Below, one piece after another: positions 45,069 to 53,993 of a stretch of 64,000 nucleotides of DNA. The stretch comes from Pseudomonas paraeruginosa PA7 (GTDB lineage Bacteria > Pseudomonadota > Gammaproteobacteria > Pseudomonadales > Pseudomonadaceae). Location of the stretch: NCBI RefSeq assembly GCF_000017205.1, contig NC_009656.1, positions 1,554,001-1,618,000 on the forward strand, given 5' to 3'. A program made the position numbers and the translations under genes. The notes under the pieces are model-generated. The model saw nothing but the letters and a program-made list of their open reading frames with translations. It was not told the DNA's origin and searched no databases. Every line of letters starts with the position of its first letter. Position 1 is the first letter of the stretch.

Positions 45069-46562
45069 ATGTCAGTCCCAGTCCGCCACCTCATCGCGGG
45101 AGCCTTCGTCGAAGGTCTCGGCGCCCAGCGCATCCCGGTCAGCAATCCCCTCGACAACAGCACCCTGGCGGAGATCGCCTGCGCCAGCGCGGAGCAGGTC
45201 GAGCAGGCGGTGGCCAGCGCCCGCGAAACCTTCGCCAGCTGGAAGGAAACCCCGGTTTCCGAGCGCGCGCGGGTGATGCTGCGTTACCAGGCGCTGCTCA
45301 AGGAGCACCACGACGAACTGGCGAAGATCGTCTCCAGCGAGCTGGGCAAGACTTTCGAGGACGCCAGGGGCGACGTCTGGCGCGGCATCGAGGTGGTCGA
45401 GCACGCCTGCAACGTGCCCTCGCTGCTGATGGGCGAGACGGTGGAGAACGTCGCCCGCAACATCGACACCTACAGCATCACCCAGCCGCTGGGCGTGTGC
45501 GTCGGCATCACCCCGTTCAACTTCCCGGCGATGATCCCGCTGTGGATGTTCCCGCTGGCCATCGCCTGCGGCAACGCCTTCATCCTCAAGCCTTCCGAGC
45601 AGGTGCCGCTGACCAGCGTGCGTCTCGCCGAGCTGTTCCTCGAGGCCGGTGCGCCGAAGGGCGTGCTGCAGGTGGTGCATGGCGGCAAGGAACAGGTCGA
45701 CCAGTTGCTCAAGCACCCGCAGGTGAAGGCGGTGTCCTTCGTCGGCTCGGTCGCGGTCGGCCAGTACGTCTACCACACCGGCACCGCGCACAATAAGCGC
45801 GTGCAGAGCTTCGCCGGGGCGAAGAACCACATGGTGATCATGCCCGACGCGGACAAGGCGCAGGTCATCAGCAACCTGGTCGGTGCCTCGGTGGGCGCGG
45901 CCGGGCAGCGCTGCATGGCGATCTCGGTGGCGGTGCTGGTGGGGGCCGCCCGCGAGTGGATCCCGGACATCCGCGACGCGCTGGCCAAGGTCCGCCCCGG
46001 CCCATGGGACGACAGCGGCGCCAGCTACGGCCCGGTGATCAACCCGCAGGCCAAGGCGCGCATCGAGCGCCTGATCGGCCAGGGCGTGGAGGAGGGCGCG
46101 CAGCTGCTGCTGGATGGCCGCGACTACGAGGTCGAGGGATACCCGAACGGCAACTGGGTCGGCCCGACGCTGTTCGCCGGGGTGCGCCCGGACATGGCTA
46201 TCTATCGCGAAGAGGTGTTCGGCCCGGTGCTCTGCCTGGCCGAGGTCGACAACCTGGAGCAGGCGATCCGCCTGATCAACGAAAGCCCCTACGGCAACGG
46301 CACCTCGATCTTCACCAGTTCCGGCGCCGCGGCGCGGACCTTCCAGCACCACATCGAGGTCGGCCAGGTCGGCATCAACATCCCGATCCCGGTACCGCTG
46401 CCGTTCTTCTCCTTCACCGGTTGGAAGGGCTCGTTCTACGGCGACCTGCACGCCTACGGCAAGCAGGGCGTGCGCTTCTACACCGAGACCAAGACCGTGA
46501 CCGCGCGCTGGTTCGACAGCGACAGCGTGGCCGGGACCAACTTCTCGATCCAGATGCGCTGA
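45069..46562 (+). CDS. mmsA: Methylmalonate-semialdehyde dehydrogenase (CoA-acylating)
   Basis: A 497-residue CoA-dependent aldehyde dehydrogenase that turns methylmalonate semialdehyde into propionyl-CoA in valine breakdown. The NAD-binding [33 protein letters not shown] and the nucleophile in [14 protein letters not shown] (Cys 282) are present. The catalytic glutamate of other aldehyde dehydrogenases is absent, as expected for acylating ones. AGGAGG precedes the ATG. Confidence 0.95.
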   Translation: MSVPVRHLIAGAFVEGLGAQRIPVSNPLDNSTLAEIACASAEQVEQAVASARETFASWKETPVSERARVMLRYQALLKEHHDELAKIVSSELGKTFEDARGDVWRGIEVVEHACNVPSLLMGETVENVARNIDTYSITQPLGVCVGITPFNFPAMIPLWMFPLAIACGNAFILKPSEQVPLTSVRLAELFLEAGAPKGVLQVVHGGKEQVDQLLKHPQVKAVSFVGSVAVGQYVYHTGTAHNKRVQSFAGAKNHMVIMPDADKAQVISNLVGASVGAAGQRCMAISVAVLVGAAREWIPDIRDALAKVRPGPWDDSGASYGPVINPQAKARIERLIGQGVEEGAQLLLDGRDYEVEGYPNGNWVGPTLFAGVRPDMAIYREEVFGPVLCLAEVDNLEQAIRLINESPYGNGTSIFTSSGAAARTFQHHIEVGQVGINIPIPVPLPFFSFTGWKGSFYGDLHAYGKQGVRFYTETKTVTARWFDSDSVAGTNFSIQMR

Positions 46563-46577
46563 GACGGAGATACACAG

Positions 46578-47474
46578 ATGGCCAACATCGCATTTCTCGG
46601 CCTGGGCAACATGGGCGCGCCGATGGCCGCCAACCTGCTCAAGGCCGGCCACCGGGTGAATGTCTTCGATCTGCAGCCCAAGGCCGTGCTGGGCCTGGTC
46701 GAGCAGGGCGCGCAGGGAGCCGACAGCGCCTTGCAGTGCTGCGAAGGCGCCGAAGTGGTGATCAGCATGCTGCCGGCCGGGCAGCACGTGGAAAGCCTGT
46801 ATCTCGGCGACGACGGCCTGCTCGCCCGGCTCGCCGGCAAGCCGCTGCTGATCGACTGCTCGACCATCGCCCCGGAGACCGCGCGCAAGGTCGCCGAGGC
46901 GGCCGCGGCGAAGGGCCTGACCCTGCTCGACGCGCCGGTCTCCGGTGGCGTCGGTGGCGCCCGCGCCGGCACCCTGAGCTTCATCGTCGGCGGTCCCGCC
47001 GAAGGCTTCGCGCGGGCCCGGCCGATCCTCGAGAACATGGGCCGGAACATCTTCCACGCCGGCGACCACGGCGCCGGCCAGGTGGCGAAGATCTGCAACA
47101 ACATGCTCCTCGGCATCCTCATGGCCGGCACTGCCGAGGCGCTGGCGCTGGGGGTGAGGAACGGCCTCGATCCGGCGGTGCTGTCCGAGGTGATGAAGCA
47201 GAGTTCCGGCGGCAACTGGGCGCTGAACGTCTACAACCCCTGGCCGGGGGTGATGCCGCAGGCGCCGGCGAGCAACGACTATGCCGGCGGCTTCCAGGTA
47301 CGCCTGATGAACAAGGACCTCGGCCTGGCCCTGGCCAATGCCCAGGCGGTGCAGGCCTCGACGCCGCTCGGCGCGCTGGCGCGCAACCTGTTCAACCTGC
47401 ACGCCCAGGCCGATGCGGAGCATGCCGGGCTGGACTTCTCCAGTATCCAGAAGCTCTATCGCGGCAAGGACTGA
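46578..47474 (+). CDS. mmsB: 3-Hydroxyisobutyrate dehydrogenase
   Basis: A 298-residue beta-hydroxyacid dehydrogenase: NIAFLGLGNMGAPMAANLLK (NAD fold), DAPVSGGVGGARAGTLSFIV (substrate motif) and GQVAKICNNMLLG with the catalytic lysine. It produces methylmalonate semialdehyde for MmsA. 15 bp after mmsA, one operon. A hairpin follows about 56 bp downstream. Confidence 0.95.
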   Translation: MANIAFLGLGNMGAPMAANLLKAGHRVNVFDLQPKAVLGLVEQGAQGADSALQCCEGAEVVISMLPAGQHVESLYLGDDGLLARLAGKPLLIDCSTIAPETARKVAEAAAAKGLTLLDAPVSGGVGGARAGTLSFIVGGPAEGFARARPILENMGRNIFHAGDHGAGQVAKICNNMLLGILMAGTAEALALGVRNGLDPAVLSEVMKQSSGGNWALNVYNPWPGVMPQAPASNDYAGGFQVRLMNKDLGLALANAQAVQASTPLGALARNLFNLHAQADAEHAGLDFSSIQKLYRGKD

Positions 47475-47530
47475 GACCTACGACCAAAGGTTGATGGCGG
47501 GCGGGGTCCACCCGCCCATACTGCGGAACT

Positions 47531-47563
47531 CTGTAGGAAAAACGGATAAGTGTTTTCCTACAG
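47531..47563. terminator. Hairpin between mmsB and the propionyl-CoA synthetase gene
   Basis: CTGTAGGAAAA (47531-47541) pairs perfectly with TTTTCCTACAG (47553-47563) around an 11-nt loop. It could end mmsAB transcription, attenuate readthrough, or be a small dispersed palindrome; the A/T-rich inner arm is unusual for a terminator. Confidence 0.5.
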
Positions 47564-47611
47564 GGTTTCCACTCGCGCAACGCTTCAAGCCGAACTCACT
47601 GCTTCATCCCT

Positions 47612-47623
47612 AATAAGAACAAT
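47612..47623 (+). promoter_or_regulatory. A-rich Hfq/Crc-type motif in the synthetase leader
   Basis: AATAAGAACAAT, three consecutive AAn units plus AA, lies 14 nt before the ATG and just upstream of the CAGAGGG ribosome binding site. Confidence 0.6.
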
Positions 47624-47637
47624 CAGAGGGCTGGAAC

Positions 47638-49524
47638 ATGACGTACCTGCAGCAGCATGCCCGCTCGATCGCCGAGCCGGCCGCGTTCTGGGCCGAGCAG
47701 GCCCGCTCCGTCGCCTGGTACCAGGCGCCCGCGAACATCCTCGAAAGCCTGTCCGACGGCACCCACCGCTGGTTCGCCGACGGCCGCCTGAACAGCGCCT
47801 ACCTGGCCCTCGACCGGCAGATCGAGGAGGGGCGCGGCGAACAGACCGCGCTGATCTACGACTCGCCGGTGACCGGCACCCAGGACCGCTACAGCTACCT
47901 GCGGCTGCGCGACGAAGTGGCGCGCCTGGCCGGCGCCCTGCGCGCCCTCGGGGTCGGCAAGGGCGACCGGGTGATCATCTACATGCCGATGGTGCCGCAG
48001 GCGGCCATGGCGATGCTCGCCTGCGCGCGCCTGGGCGCGGTGCATTCGGTGGTGTTCGGTGGCTTCGCTCCCTACGAGCTGGCCCTGCGCATCGACGACG
48101 CCACGCCGAAGCTGGTGCTCAGCGCTTCCTGCGGGCTGGAGTTCGATCGGGTGATCGAATACAAGCCGCTGGTGGACAAGGCCCTCGAACTGGCGATCCA
48201 CCAGCCCGACCACGTCATGGTCTGGCAGCGCCCGCAGGCCCTCGCGCGCCTGCACCCGGGCCGCGACCTGGACTGGCAGGACTGCCTCGCCGCCGCCGAG
48301 CCGGCCGATCCGCTGCCGGTGGCCAGCGGCGATCCGCTGTACATCATGTACACCTCGGGCACCACCGGCAAACCCAAGGGCATCGTCCGCGACAACGGCG
48401 GCCACGCGGTGGCGCTGCGCTACGCGGTGCGCAACATCTACGGGATGCAGGCCGGCGACGTCTGGTGGGGAATCTCCGACGTCGGCTGGGTGGTCGGCCA
48501 CTCGCTGATCGTCTACGGCCCGCTGATGTGCGGCTGCACCACGGTGTTCTACGAAGGCAAGCCGGTGCGCACGCCGGACGCCGGCGCCTACTGGCGGGTG
48601 ATCGAAGAGCACAAGGTGAACAGCCTGTTCTGCGCGCCGACGGCGATCCGCGCGATCCGCAAGGAAGACCCGCATGGCGAACGGGTGAGGCGCTACGACC
48701 TGGGTTCGCTGCGCCATCTGTTCCTGGCCGGCGAGAAGCTCGACAGCAGTACCCAGCACTGGCTGGAGGAGCATACCGGGCGGCCGGTCCACGACCACTG
48801 GTGGCAGACCGAGACCGGCTGGCCGGTGACCGCGCCGTGCACCGGGATCGCCGGCCACGACCTGCGGGCCGGTTCGACCAACCGCGCGGTGCCCGGCTAC
48901 CACGTGCAGGTGCTGGACGACGAAGGCCGGCCGCTGGGAGCGAACCGCCAGGGCGCGATCGTCATCGCCCTGCCGTTGCCGCCGGGCTGCGCGCAGACCC
49001 TCTGGGACGACCACCCGCGCTACCTGCAGGCCTACCTGGGCAACTATCCCGGCTACTACCACACCGGCGACGGCGGTTATCTCGACGAGGACGGCTTCGT
49101 CTACATCATGGGGCGCACCGACGACGTGATAAACGTTTCCGGGCATCGCCTCTCCACCGGCGAGATGGAGGAACGCGTGGCGCAGCACCAGGCGGTTGCC
49201 GAGTGCGCGGTGATCGGCGTGCGGGACGAACTCAAGGGCCACGTGCCGCTGGGCCTGGTGGTGCTCAAGGACGATGCCGGGATCGCCGCCGAGCAACTGC
49301 AGCGCGAGCTGGTGGCGCTGGTCCGCGAACAGATCGGCGCGCTGGCCTGCTTCCAGCGGGTGGTGGTGGTCAAGCGGCTGCCGAAGACCCGCTCCGGGAA
49401 GATCCTCCGCGCGGTGCTGCGCAAGATCGCCGATGGCGAGGACTACGCGGCGCCATCGACCATCGACGACCCGACGATCCTTGGCGAGATCGAGACTGCG
49501 CTGAGGGTGCGCAAGGCGGGATAG
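47638..49524 (+). CDS. Propionyl-CoA synthetase-like (PrpE family) enzyme
   Basis: A 628-residue AMP-forming acyl-CoA synthetase, the same length as E. coli PrpE and similar through VVFGGFAPYELALRIDDA, YTSGTTGKPKGIVRDNGGHA, VGWVVGHSLIVYGPLM, HWWQTETGWPVTA, IMGRTDDVINVSGHRLSTGE and KTRSGKILRAVLRKI, whose last lysine is the usual acetylation site. It activates propionate or acetate. Placed after mmsAB, it fits recapture of propionate or isobutyrate-type acids arising from valine. Acetate as main substrate cannot be excluded. Confidence 0.85.
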   Translation: MTYLQQHARSIAEPAAFWAEQARSVAWYQAPANILESLSDGTHRWFADGRLNSAYLALDRQIEEGRGEQTALIYDSPVTGTQDRYSYLRLRDEVARLAGALRALGVGKGDRVIIYMPMVPQAAMAMLACARLGAVHSVVFGGFAPYELALRIDDATPKLVLSASCGLEFDRVIEYKPLVDKALELAIHQPDHVMVWQRPQALARLHPGRDLDWQDCLAAAEPADPLPVASGDPLYIMYTSGTTGKPKGIVRDNGGHAVALRYAVRNIYGMQAGDVWWGISDVGWVVGHSLIVYGPLMCGCTTVFYEGKPVRTPDAGAYWRVIEEHKVNSLFCAPTAIRAIRKEDPHGERVRRYDLGSLRHLFLAGEKLDSSTQHWLEEHTGRPVHDHWWQTETGWPVTAPCTGIAGHDLRAGSTNRAVPGYHVQVLDDEGRPLGANRQGAIVIALPLPPGCAQTLWDDHPRYLQAYLGNYPGYYHTGDGGYLDEDGFVYIMGRTDDVINVSGHRLSTGEMEERVAQHQAVAECAVIGVRDELKGHVPLGLVVLKDDAGIAAEQLQRELVALVREQIGALACFQRVVVVKRLPKTRSGKILRAVLRKIADGEDYAAPSTIDDPTILGEIETALRVRKAG

Positions 49525-49581
49525 CAAAGGCCAGGGGCACGGCGGTAGGGTGGAAAACGCCGCGCCCCGTGGTCCTGCCGC

Positions 49582-50595
49582 TCAGAACCCTTCGAGAACG
49601 ATCTTGCCCTTGGCCCGGCCGCTCTCCAGCAGCGCGTGGGCGCGGCGCAGGTTGGCCGCGTCGATGCGGCCGAAATGCTCGCCGACGGTGGTCTTCAACA
49701 CGCCTTCGTCGATCAGCCCGGCGACCCGCTCCAGCAGCCGGTGCTGCTCGATCATGTCGTCGGTCTGGAACATCGACCGGGTGTACATGAACTCCCAGTG
49801 CAGCGACAGGCTCTTCTGCTTCAGCTTGCCGATGTCCAGCGACGCCGGATCGTCGATCAGCGCCAGGCGGCCTTGCGGGCGCAGGGCGGCGACGATCTGT
49901 TCGAGGTGCTGGTCGGTGTGGGTCAGGCTGGCGACATGGCTGACCTCGTCGATGCCGATCCGCTTCAGCTCTTCGGTCAGCGGCTTGCCGTGGTCGATCA
50001 CATGGTGCGCGCCGAGGTCGCGGACCCAGGCCTGGGTCTCTGCGCGCGAAGCGGTGCCGATCACGTTCAGGCCGGTCAGTTGCCGGGCCAGTTGGAGCAG
50101 GATCGAACCGACCCCGCCGGCGGCACCGACCACCAGCAGGCTCTGGCCCTGGTCGGCCTTGCCTTCGGCGATCTGCAAGCGCTCGAAGAGCAGTTCCCAG
50201 GCAGTGATGGTGGTCAGCGGCAGGGCCGCGGCCTGGGCGAAGTCGAGGCTTTTCGGCAGGTGCCCGGCAATGCGCTCGTCGACCCGATGCAGCTCGCTGT
50301 TGCTACCGGGGCGGGTGATGTCCCCGGCGTACCAGACCCGATCGCCAGGACGGAACAGGCTGACCTCGCTGCCGACCGCGCGCACCACGCCCGCCGCGTC
50401 CCAGCCCAGCACCTTGGCCTGGCCGGCTTCCGGCTGGGCGCGCTGGCGGACCTTGGTATCCACTGGGTTGACCGAGATGGCGCGGACCTCCACCAGCAGG
50501 TCGCGCGGGCCCGGCGTGGGCTCGGGCAGTTCGAGGTCGAGCAGGGCGTCGGGATGGTCGATGGGCAGGGATTGGTAGTAACCGACAGCTTTCAT
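49582..50595 (-). CDS. Zinc-free quinone-oxidoreductase-like alcohol dehydrogenase superfamily protein
   Basis: A 337-residue medium-chain dehydrogenase of the zinc-binding-like family (YhdH/QOR group). It has VLGWDAAGVVRAVGSEVSLF and the NADP-binding LLVVGAAGGVGSILLQLARQ. Catalytic zinc ligands of true alcohol dehydrogenases are not seen. It probably reduces quinones or enones with NADPH. It is followed by a small monooxygenase-like gene on the other side of a 21-bp spacer and divergent from a LysR gene. Confidence 0.85.
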   Translation of the reverse strand: MKAVGYYQSLPIDHPDALLDLELPEPTPGPRDLLVEVRAISVNPVDTKVRQRAQPEAGQAKVLGWDAAGVVRAVGSEVSLFRPGDRVWYAGDITRPGSNSELHRVDERIAGHLPKSLDFAQAAALPLTTITAWELLFERLQIAEGKADQGQSLLVVGAAGGVGSILLQLARQLTGLNVIGTASRAETQAWVRDLGAHHVIDHGKPLTEELKRIGIDEVSHVASLTHTDQHLEQIVAALRPQGRLALIDDPASLDIGKLKQKSLSLHWEFMYTRSMFQTDDMIEQHRLLERVAGLIDEGVLKTTVGEHFGRIDAANLRRAHALLESGRAKGKIVLEGF

Positions 50596-50616
50596 GGGAA
50601 CTCCGGGAAACGGGCC

Positions 50617-50910
50617 TCAGGCGAGGCGATAGAGTTGGTCGATCTTCACGTTCTGCAGCAGGGCTTCGTTGCCGCGGCTGAAGCGCAGGAAGTGTTCGGT
50701 GTTCTGGTGCCGCTCCAGGGCGGCGTCGTCGCGCCACTGCTCGATCATGTAGAACAGGTGGGAGTCGTGGCGGTCCTGATGCAGGTCGTACTGCAGGCAA
50801 CCAGCCTCGGCGCGCGACGGGGCGACCAGGGCGCGCAGCTCGCGCTCCAGGGCCTCGGCATGGCCGGGGGCGGCGGTGATGGTGGCGATCAGGGTAAGGG
50901 GTGTGCTCAT
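50617..50910 (-). CDS. Antibiotic biosynthesis monooxygenase (ABM) domain protein
   Basis: A 97-residue ABM/YgiN-type ferredoxin-like protein: TLIATITAAPGHAEALEREL, then GCLQYDLHQDRHDSHLFYMI and an EQWRDDAALERHQNTEHF signature. YgiN relatives oxidise quinols. Upstream of the oxidoreductase in the same direction, 21 bp apart, it may form a quinone-cycle operon under the divergent LysR protein. Confidence 0.85.
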   Translation of the reverse strand: MSTPLTLIATITAAPGHAEALERELRALVAPSRAEAGCLQYDLHQDRHDSHLFYMIEQWRDDAALERHQNTEHFLRFSRGNEALLQNVKIDQLYRLA

Positions 50911-50948
50911 GGTGGGTTCCTTCGATGGGGCGGAGTCAGGATGGGCTA

Positions 50949-50964
50949 TTTCAAATCGCTGAAA
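50949..50964. promoter_or_regulatory. Inverted repeat in the LysR/ABM divergent spacer
   Basis: TTTCAAATCGCTGAAA has TTTCA and TGAAA half-sites six bases apart and lies in the 95-bp divergent spacer upstream of both genes. Candidate operator for the LysR protein. Confidence 0.45.
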
Positions 50965-51005
50965 AACAGGCTATCAGGGAAGACTCTTTCAAAGGAATCT
51001 TGAAA

Positions 51006-51926
51006 ATGCTGCGCTACGACGACCTCCAGGTGTTCGTCCACACCAGCGACAGCGGCTCGTTGTCCGCCGCCGCGCGCCAGTTGGAGATTTCCCCGGCGGT
51101 GGCCAGCGCGGCGCTGAAGCGCCTGGAAAGCGAGCTGGAGGTGCGCCTGTTCGCCCGCTCCACCCGCAGCCTGCGCCTGACCCCCGAGGGCGACGCGTTC
51201 CTCCTGCATGCCCGCGCCTCGTTGCGCAGCCTGGAGGAGGGGCGCCGGTTGCTGCAGGGCGGCAAGGACCAGATCGCCGGGGTACTGCAGCTTTCCGCGC
51301 CCTCCGACTTCGGCCGCAACCTGCTGCTGCCCTGGCTCGACGAGTTCCAGGCGCGCTATCCGCGACTGAGCCTGCGCCTGCTGCTCGGCGACCGGGTGAC
51401 CGATCTCTACCGGCAACCGGTGGACGTGGCGATCCGCTACGGCGCACCGGCCGACTCCAGCCTGGTCGCCCTGCCGTTGGCGCCGGACAACCGGCGAGTG
51501 CTCTGCGCCGCGCCGGGCTACCTGGCGGAGCGCGGCGAGCCGCGCCAGCCGGACGACCTGCGCGAGCACAATTGCCTGCTCTACCAACTCGGCGGCCGGG
51601 TACACGACCGCTGGGCGTTCCAGCGGGGCCGCCGCAGCCTGACCCTGACGGTCGCCGGCGACCGCGTCTGCGACGATGCCGATGTGGTGCGGCGCTGGGC
51701 CCTGGCCGGCAAGGGACTGGTCTACAAGTCCTGGCTCGACGTGGCCGAGGACGTGCGCGCCGGACGCCTGCGCCTGCTGCTGCCGGAGTGGCAGGGCGAG
51801 GCGACGCCGCTGAATCTGCTGTGCACCCATCGTGTCCAGCTGACCCGCCCGGTGACGCTGTTGCGCGGCTTCGTGCGCGAGCGTTGCGACGCATTGCTGG
51901 CGGAGGCGCCATGGACGAGGAACTGA
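51006..51926 (+). CDS. LysR-family regulator
   Basis: A 306-residue LTTR of the DhcR/PA0477-like group: MLRYDDLQVFVHTSDSGSLS, then AARQLEISPAVASAALKRLE and a CrgA/YafC-type effector domain. The upstream open frame is ignored since AGGA lies 9 nt before ATG 51006. It is divergent from the ABM-oxidoreductase pair. Its 3' end overlaps the barstar-like gene by 16 bp. Confidence 0.88.
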   Translation: MLRYDDLQVFVHTSDSGSLSAAARQLEISPAVASAALKRLESELEVRLFARSTRSLRLTPEGDAFLLHARASLRSLEEGRRLLQGGKDQIAGVLQLSAPSDFGRNLLLPWLDEFQARYPRLSLRLLLGDRVTDLYRQPVDVAIRYGAPADSSLVALPLAPDNRRVLCAAPGYLAERGEPRQPDDLREHNCLLYQLGGRVHDRWAFQRGRRSLTLTVAGDRVCDDADVVRRWALAGKGLVYKSWLDVAEDVRAGRLRLLLPEWQGEATPLNLLCTHRVQLTRPVTLLRGFVRERCDALLAEAPWTRN

Positions 51927-52213
51927 ACCGGGCGGCGAGCCTGGCCATCGAGCTGGCGGACGTGGACAGCGTTGCGCGGTTGCACGAGCGCCTGCGCCAG
52001 GCCCTGGCGCTGCCGCCATGGTACGGATGCAACTGGGATGCCTTCTGGGACGCCATCAGCGGGCTGGTGCCGATGCCCCGGCAATTGCGTCTGCAAGGCT
52101 GGAGCGACTTCGCCCGGCGCCTGCCGGAGGAAGCGGCGCAGCTATCGGCCTGCCTGGAAGCGTTGCGCGAAGCGTACCCGCATCTGGCGCCGGAAGTCCT
52201 GCGCGACGCTTGA
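51911..52213 (+). CDS. Barstar-family ribonuclease inhibitor-like protein
   Basis: A 100-residue protein beginning MDEELNRAASLAIELADVDS. LPPWYGCNWDAFWDAISGLV is the barstar signature (compare the barnase-binding helix of barstar), and the acidic surface fits. GGAGG precedes the ATG, inside the end of the LysR gene, indicating coupled translation. In Bacillus barstar neutralises barnase; no barnase-like gene is visible here, so its target is unknown. It abuts tatD, whose stop codon starts at the next base. Confidence 0.85.
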   Translation: MDEELNRAASLAIELADVDSVARLHERLRQALALPPWYGCNWDAFWDAISGLVPMPRQLRLQGWSDFARRLPEEAAQLSACLEALREAYPHLAPEVLRDA

Positions 52214-52993
52214 TCAGTCCCAGCCGAACAGCTCGGCGGCGTTGCGGCTGCTGCTCGCCGCCAGTTCCTCGGCGTCGACCCCGCGCAGCTCGGCGAGGGC
52301 GCGGCAGATGTCCGGCAGGTGCTCCGGACTGTTGCGCTGGCCGGGATGCATCGCCGGCGCCATGTCCGGCGCATCGGTTTCCAGCACGATGGCCTCGGCC
52401 GGCAGCTCCGCCGCCACCTTGCGCAGGCGGTTGGCCTGCGGCCAGGTCGGCGCGCCGCCGAGGCCGAGGCGGAAGCCGAGCTTGAGGTATTCGCGGGCTT
52501 CCTCGCGGCTGCCGGCGAAGGCATGGATGATGCCGCGGCGCTCCAGGTGGATGCGCTTGAGGGTGGCGATGGTCGCCGCGTGGGCGCGGCGCACGTGGAT
52601 CAGCGCCGGCAGCCCGAACTCGGCGGCCAGCCGCAGCTGGGCCTCGAACAGCGCCTGCTGGGCGTCGCGGTCGAGGTGTTCCAGGTAGTAGTCCAGGCCG
52701 ATCTCGCCGACCGCGCAGAGCTTCGTCTCGCCGCGCAGGCGTTGCAGCCACTGGCGCAGTTCGTCCAGATGCTCCGGGCGGTGCCGCGCCAGGTAGATCG
52801 GATGCAGGCCGAGCGCCGCGTACAGGCCGTCCTCGGCCTGCGCCAGGTCCCAGACCCGTTGCCAGTTCTCGCGATAGACGCCGAGCACCACCTGGCGCTC
52901 GACCCCCAGCGCGCGGCTGCGTTGCAGCAGCGCGGCGCGGTCGGCGTCGAAGTCCGGGAAGTCGAGGTGGTTGTGGGTGTCGACCAGGCGCAT
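52214..52993 (-). CDS. tatD: TatD-family metal-dependent deoxyribonuclease
   Basis: A 259-residue TIM-barrel hydrolase. Metal ligands are visible in DTHNHLDFPDFD, GEIGLDYYLE, LIHVRRAHAATI, IIHAFAGSREEA and LETDAPDMAPAM. TatD-type enzymes are 3'-5' exonucleases or DNA-repair nucleases; the YcfH/YjjV branch is also possible. It is 10 bp downstream of fruR on the same strand, probably cotranscribed. Confidence 0.9.
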   Translation of the reverse strand: MRLVDTHNHLDFPDFDADRAALLQRSRALGVERQVVLGVYRENWQRVWDLAQAEDGLYAALGLHPIYLARHRPEHLDELRQWLQRLRGETKLCAVGEIGLDYYLEHLDRDAQQALFEAQLRLAAEFGLPALIHVRRAHAATIATLKRIHLERRGIIHAFAGSREEAREYLKLGFRLGLGGAPTWPQANRLRKVAAELPAEAIVLETDAPDMAPAMHPGQRNSPEHLPDICRALAELRGVDAEELAASSSRNAAELFGWD

Positions 52994-53003
52994 GGCGGTC
53001 GGC

Positions 53004-53993
53004 TCAGCTGCGCAGCTTGAGTTGCCGGGGGACGGCGTGCAGGCCCGGCCGGTAGTCGTTTTCCTCGACCGCGCGGAGCGCCAGTTCGAGGGCGTTGGCG
53101 GCGATCAGCGCGTGCTGCTGGTAGATCGAGTTGACCTTCAGCGGCACGAAGTCGAGCAGCTGGGTGTCGCCGAAGGTCGCCACCCGCAAGCGCTCGGGCC
53201 AGCCGTCGGCGCGCGCCTGGAACACGTCGAAGACCCCTTCGAGAAGCACGTAGGCGGTGGTCACCAGGGCGTCGGGCAGGTAGCCCAGGCGCTCCAGCAA
53301 TTGTTCCATCAGGCGCCGTCCACACTCGCGGCTGAACACCTCGGCATGCTCGACGATGACTTCGCCGCGGAAGTCCTCCAGTGCCTGGCGGAAGCCGGCG
53401 GCGCGGTCATGGCTGATGATCAGGTCCGCCCGCGCGCCGAGCAGGGCGATATGGCGCGGCGCCGGTCGCAGCAGGGTTTCGGTGAGGCGGCGCGCGGCGT
53501 CCTGGTCGTCGCTGATCACCGAGGCGAATTGCCGCGGCTCGAGCTGGCGGTCGATGGCCACCACCGGCAGGCCTTCGGCGAGCAGCCGGGCATGGGTATC
53601 ATCCCCGGCCGGCAGGCAACTGGCGACGATCAGCGCGTCGCAGCGGCGCGCGCGGAACAGGTTGACGACCTGGCGCTCGGTCTCCGGCTCGTCGTCGGAG
53701 CAGGCGATCAGCAACTGGTAGCCGCGTGCCCGGGCGCCTTGTTCGAGTTGCTTGGCGAGGCGGGCGTAGCTGGGGTTTTCCAGGTCCGGGAGGATGAAGC
53801 CGAGGGTGCGGGTCTGCCCGCGGCGCAGGCCGGCGGCCTGCTGGTCCGGCTGGTAGCCGTGTTCCTCGACCACGGCAAGCACGCGTTCGACGGTGGCGGC
53901 GCTGATGCGCCGCTGGGCGGCCTTGCCATTGATGACATAGCTGGCGGTGGTCACCGAGACCCCGGCCAGGCGGGCGATATCACTGAGTTTCAA
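53004..53993 (-). CDS. fruR: LacI-family fructose operon regulator (Cra/FruR)
   Basis: A 329-residue LacI protein. The start is a TTG that yields MKLSDIARLAGVSVTTASYV, matching the family; the frame also remains open to a TTG at 54032 (342 residues). The periplasmic-binding-like domain includes TRTLGFILPDLENPSYARLA. It is divergent from fruI, and a perfect Cra-type palindrome lies in the spacer. Expected effector: fructose-1-phosphate. Confidence 0.88.
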   Translation of the reverse strand: MKLSDIARLAGVSVTTASYVINGKAAQRRISAATVERVLAVVEEHGYQPDQQAAGLRRGQTRTLGFILPDLENPSYARLAKQLEQGARARGYQLLIACSDDEPETERQVVNLFRARRCDALIVASCLPAGDDTHARLLAEGLPVVAIDRQLEPRQFASVISDDQDAARRLTETLLRPAPRHIALLGARADLIISHDRAAGFRQALEDFRGEVIVEHAEVFSRECGRRLMEQLLERLGYLPDALVTTAYVLLEGVFDVFQARADGWPERLRVATFGDTQLLDFVPLKVNSIYQQHALIAANALELALRAVEENDYRPGLHAVPRQLKLRS

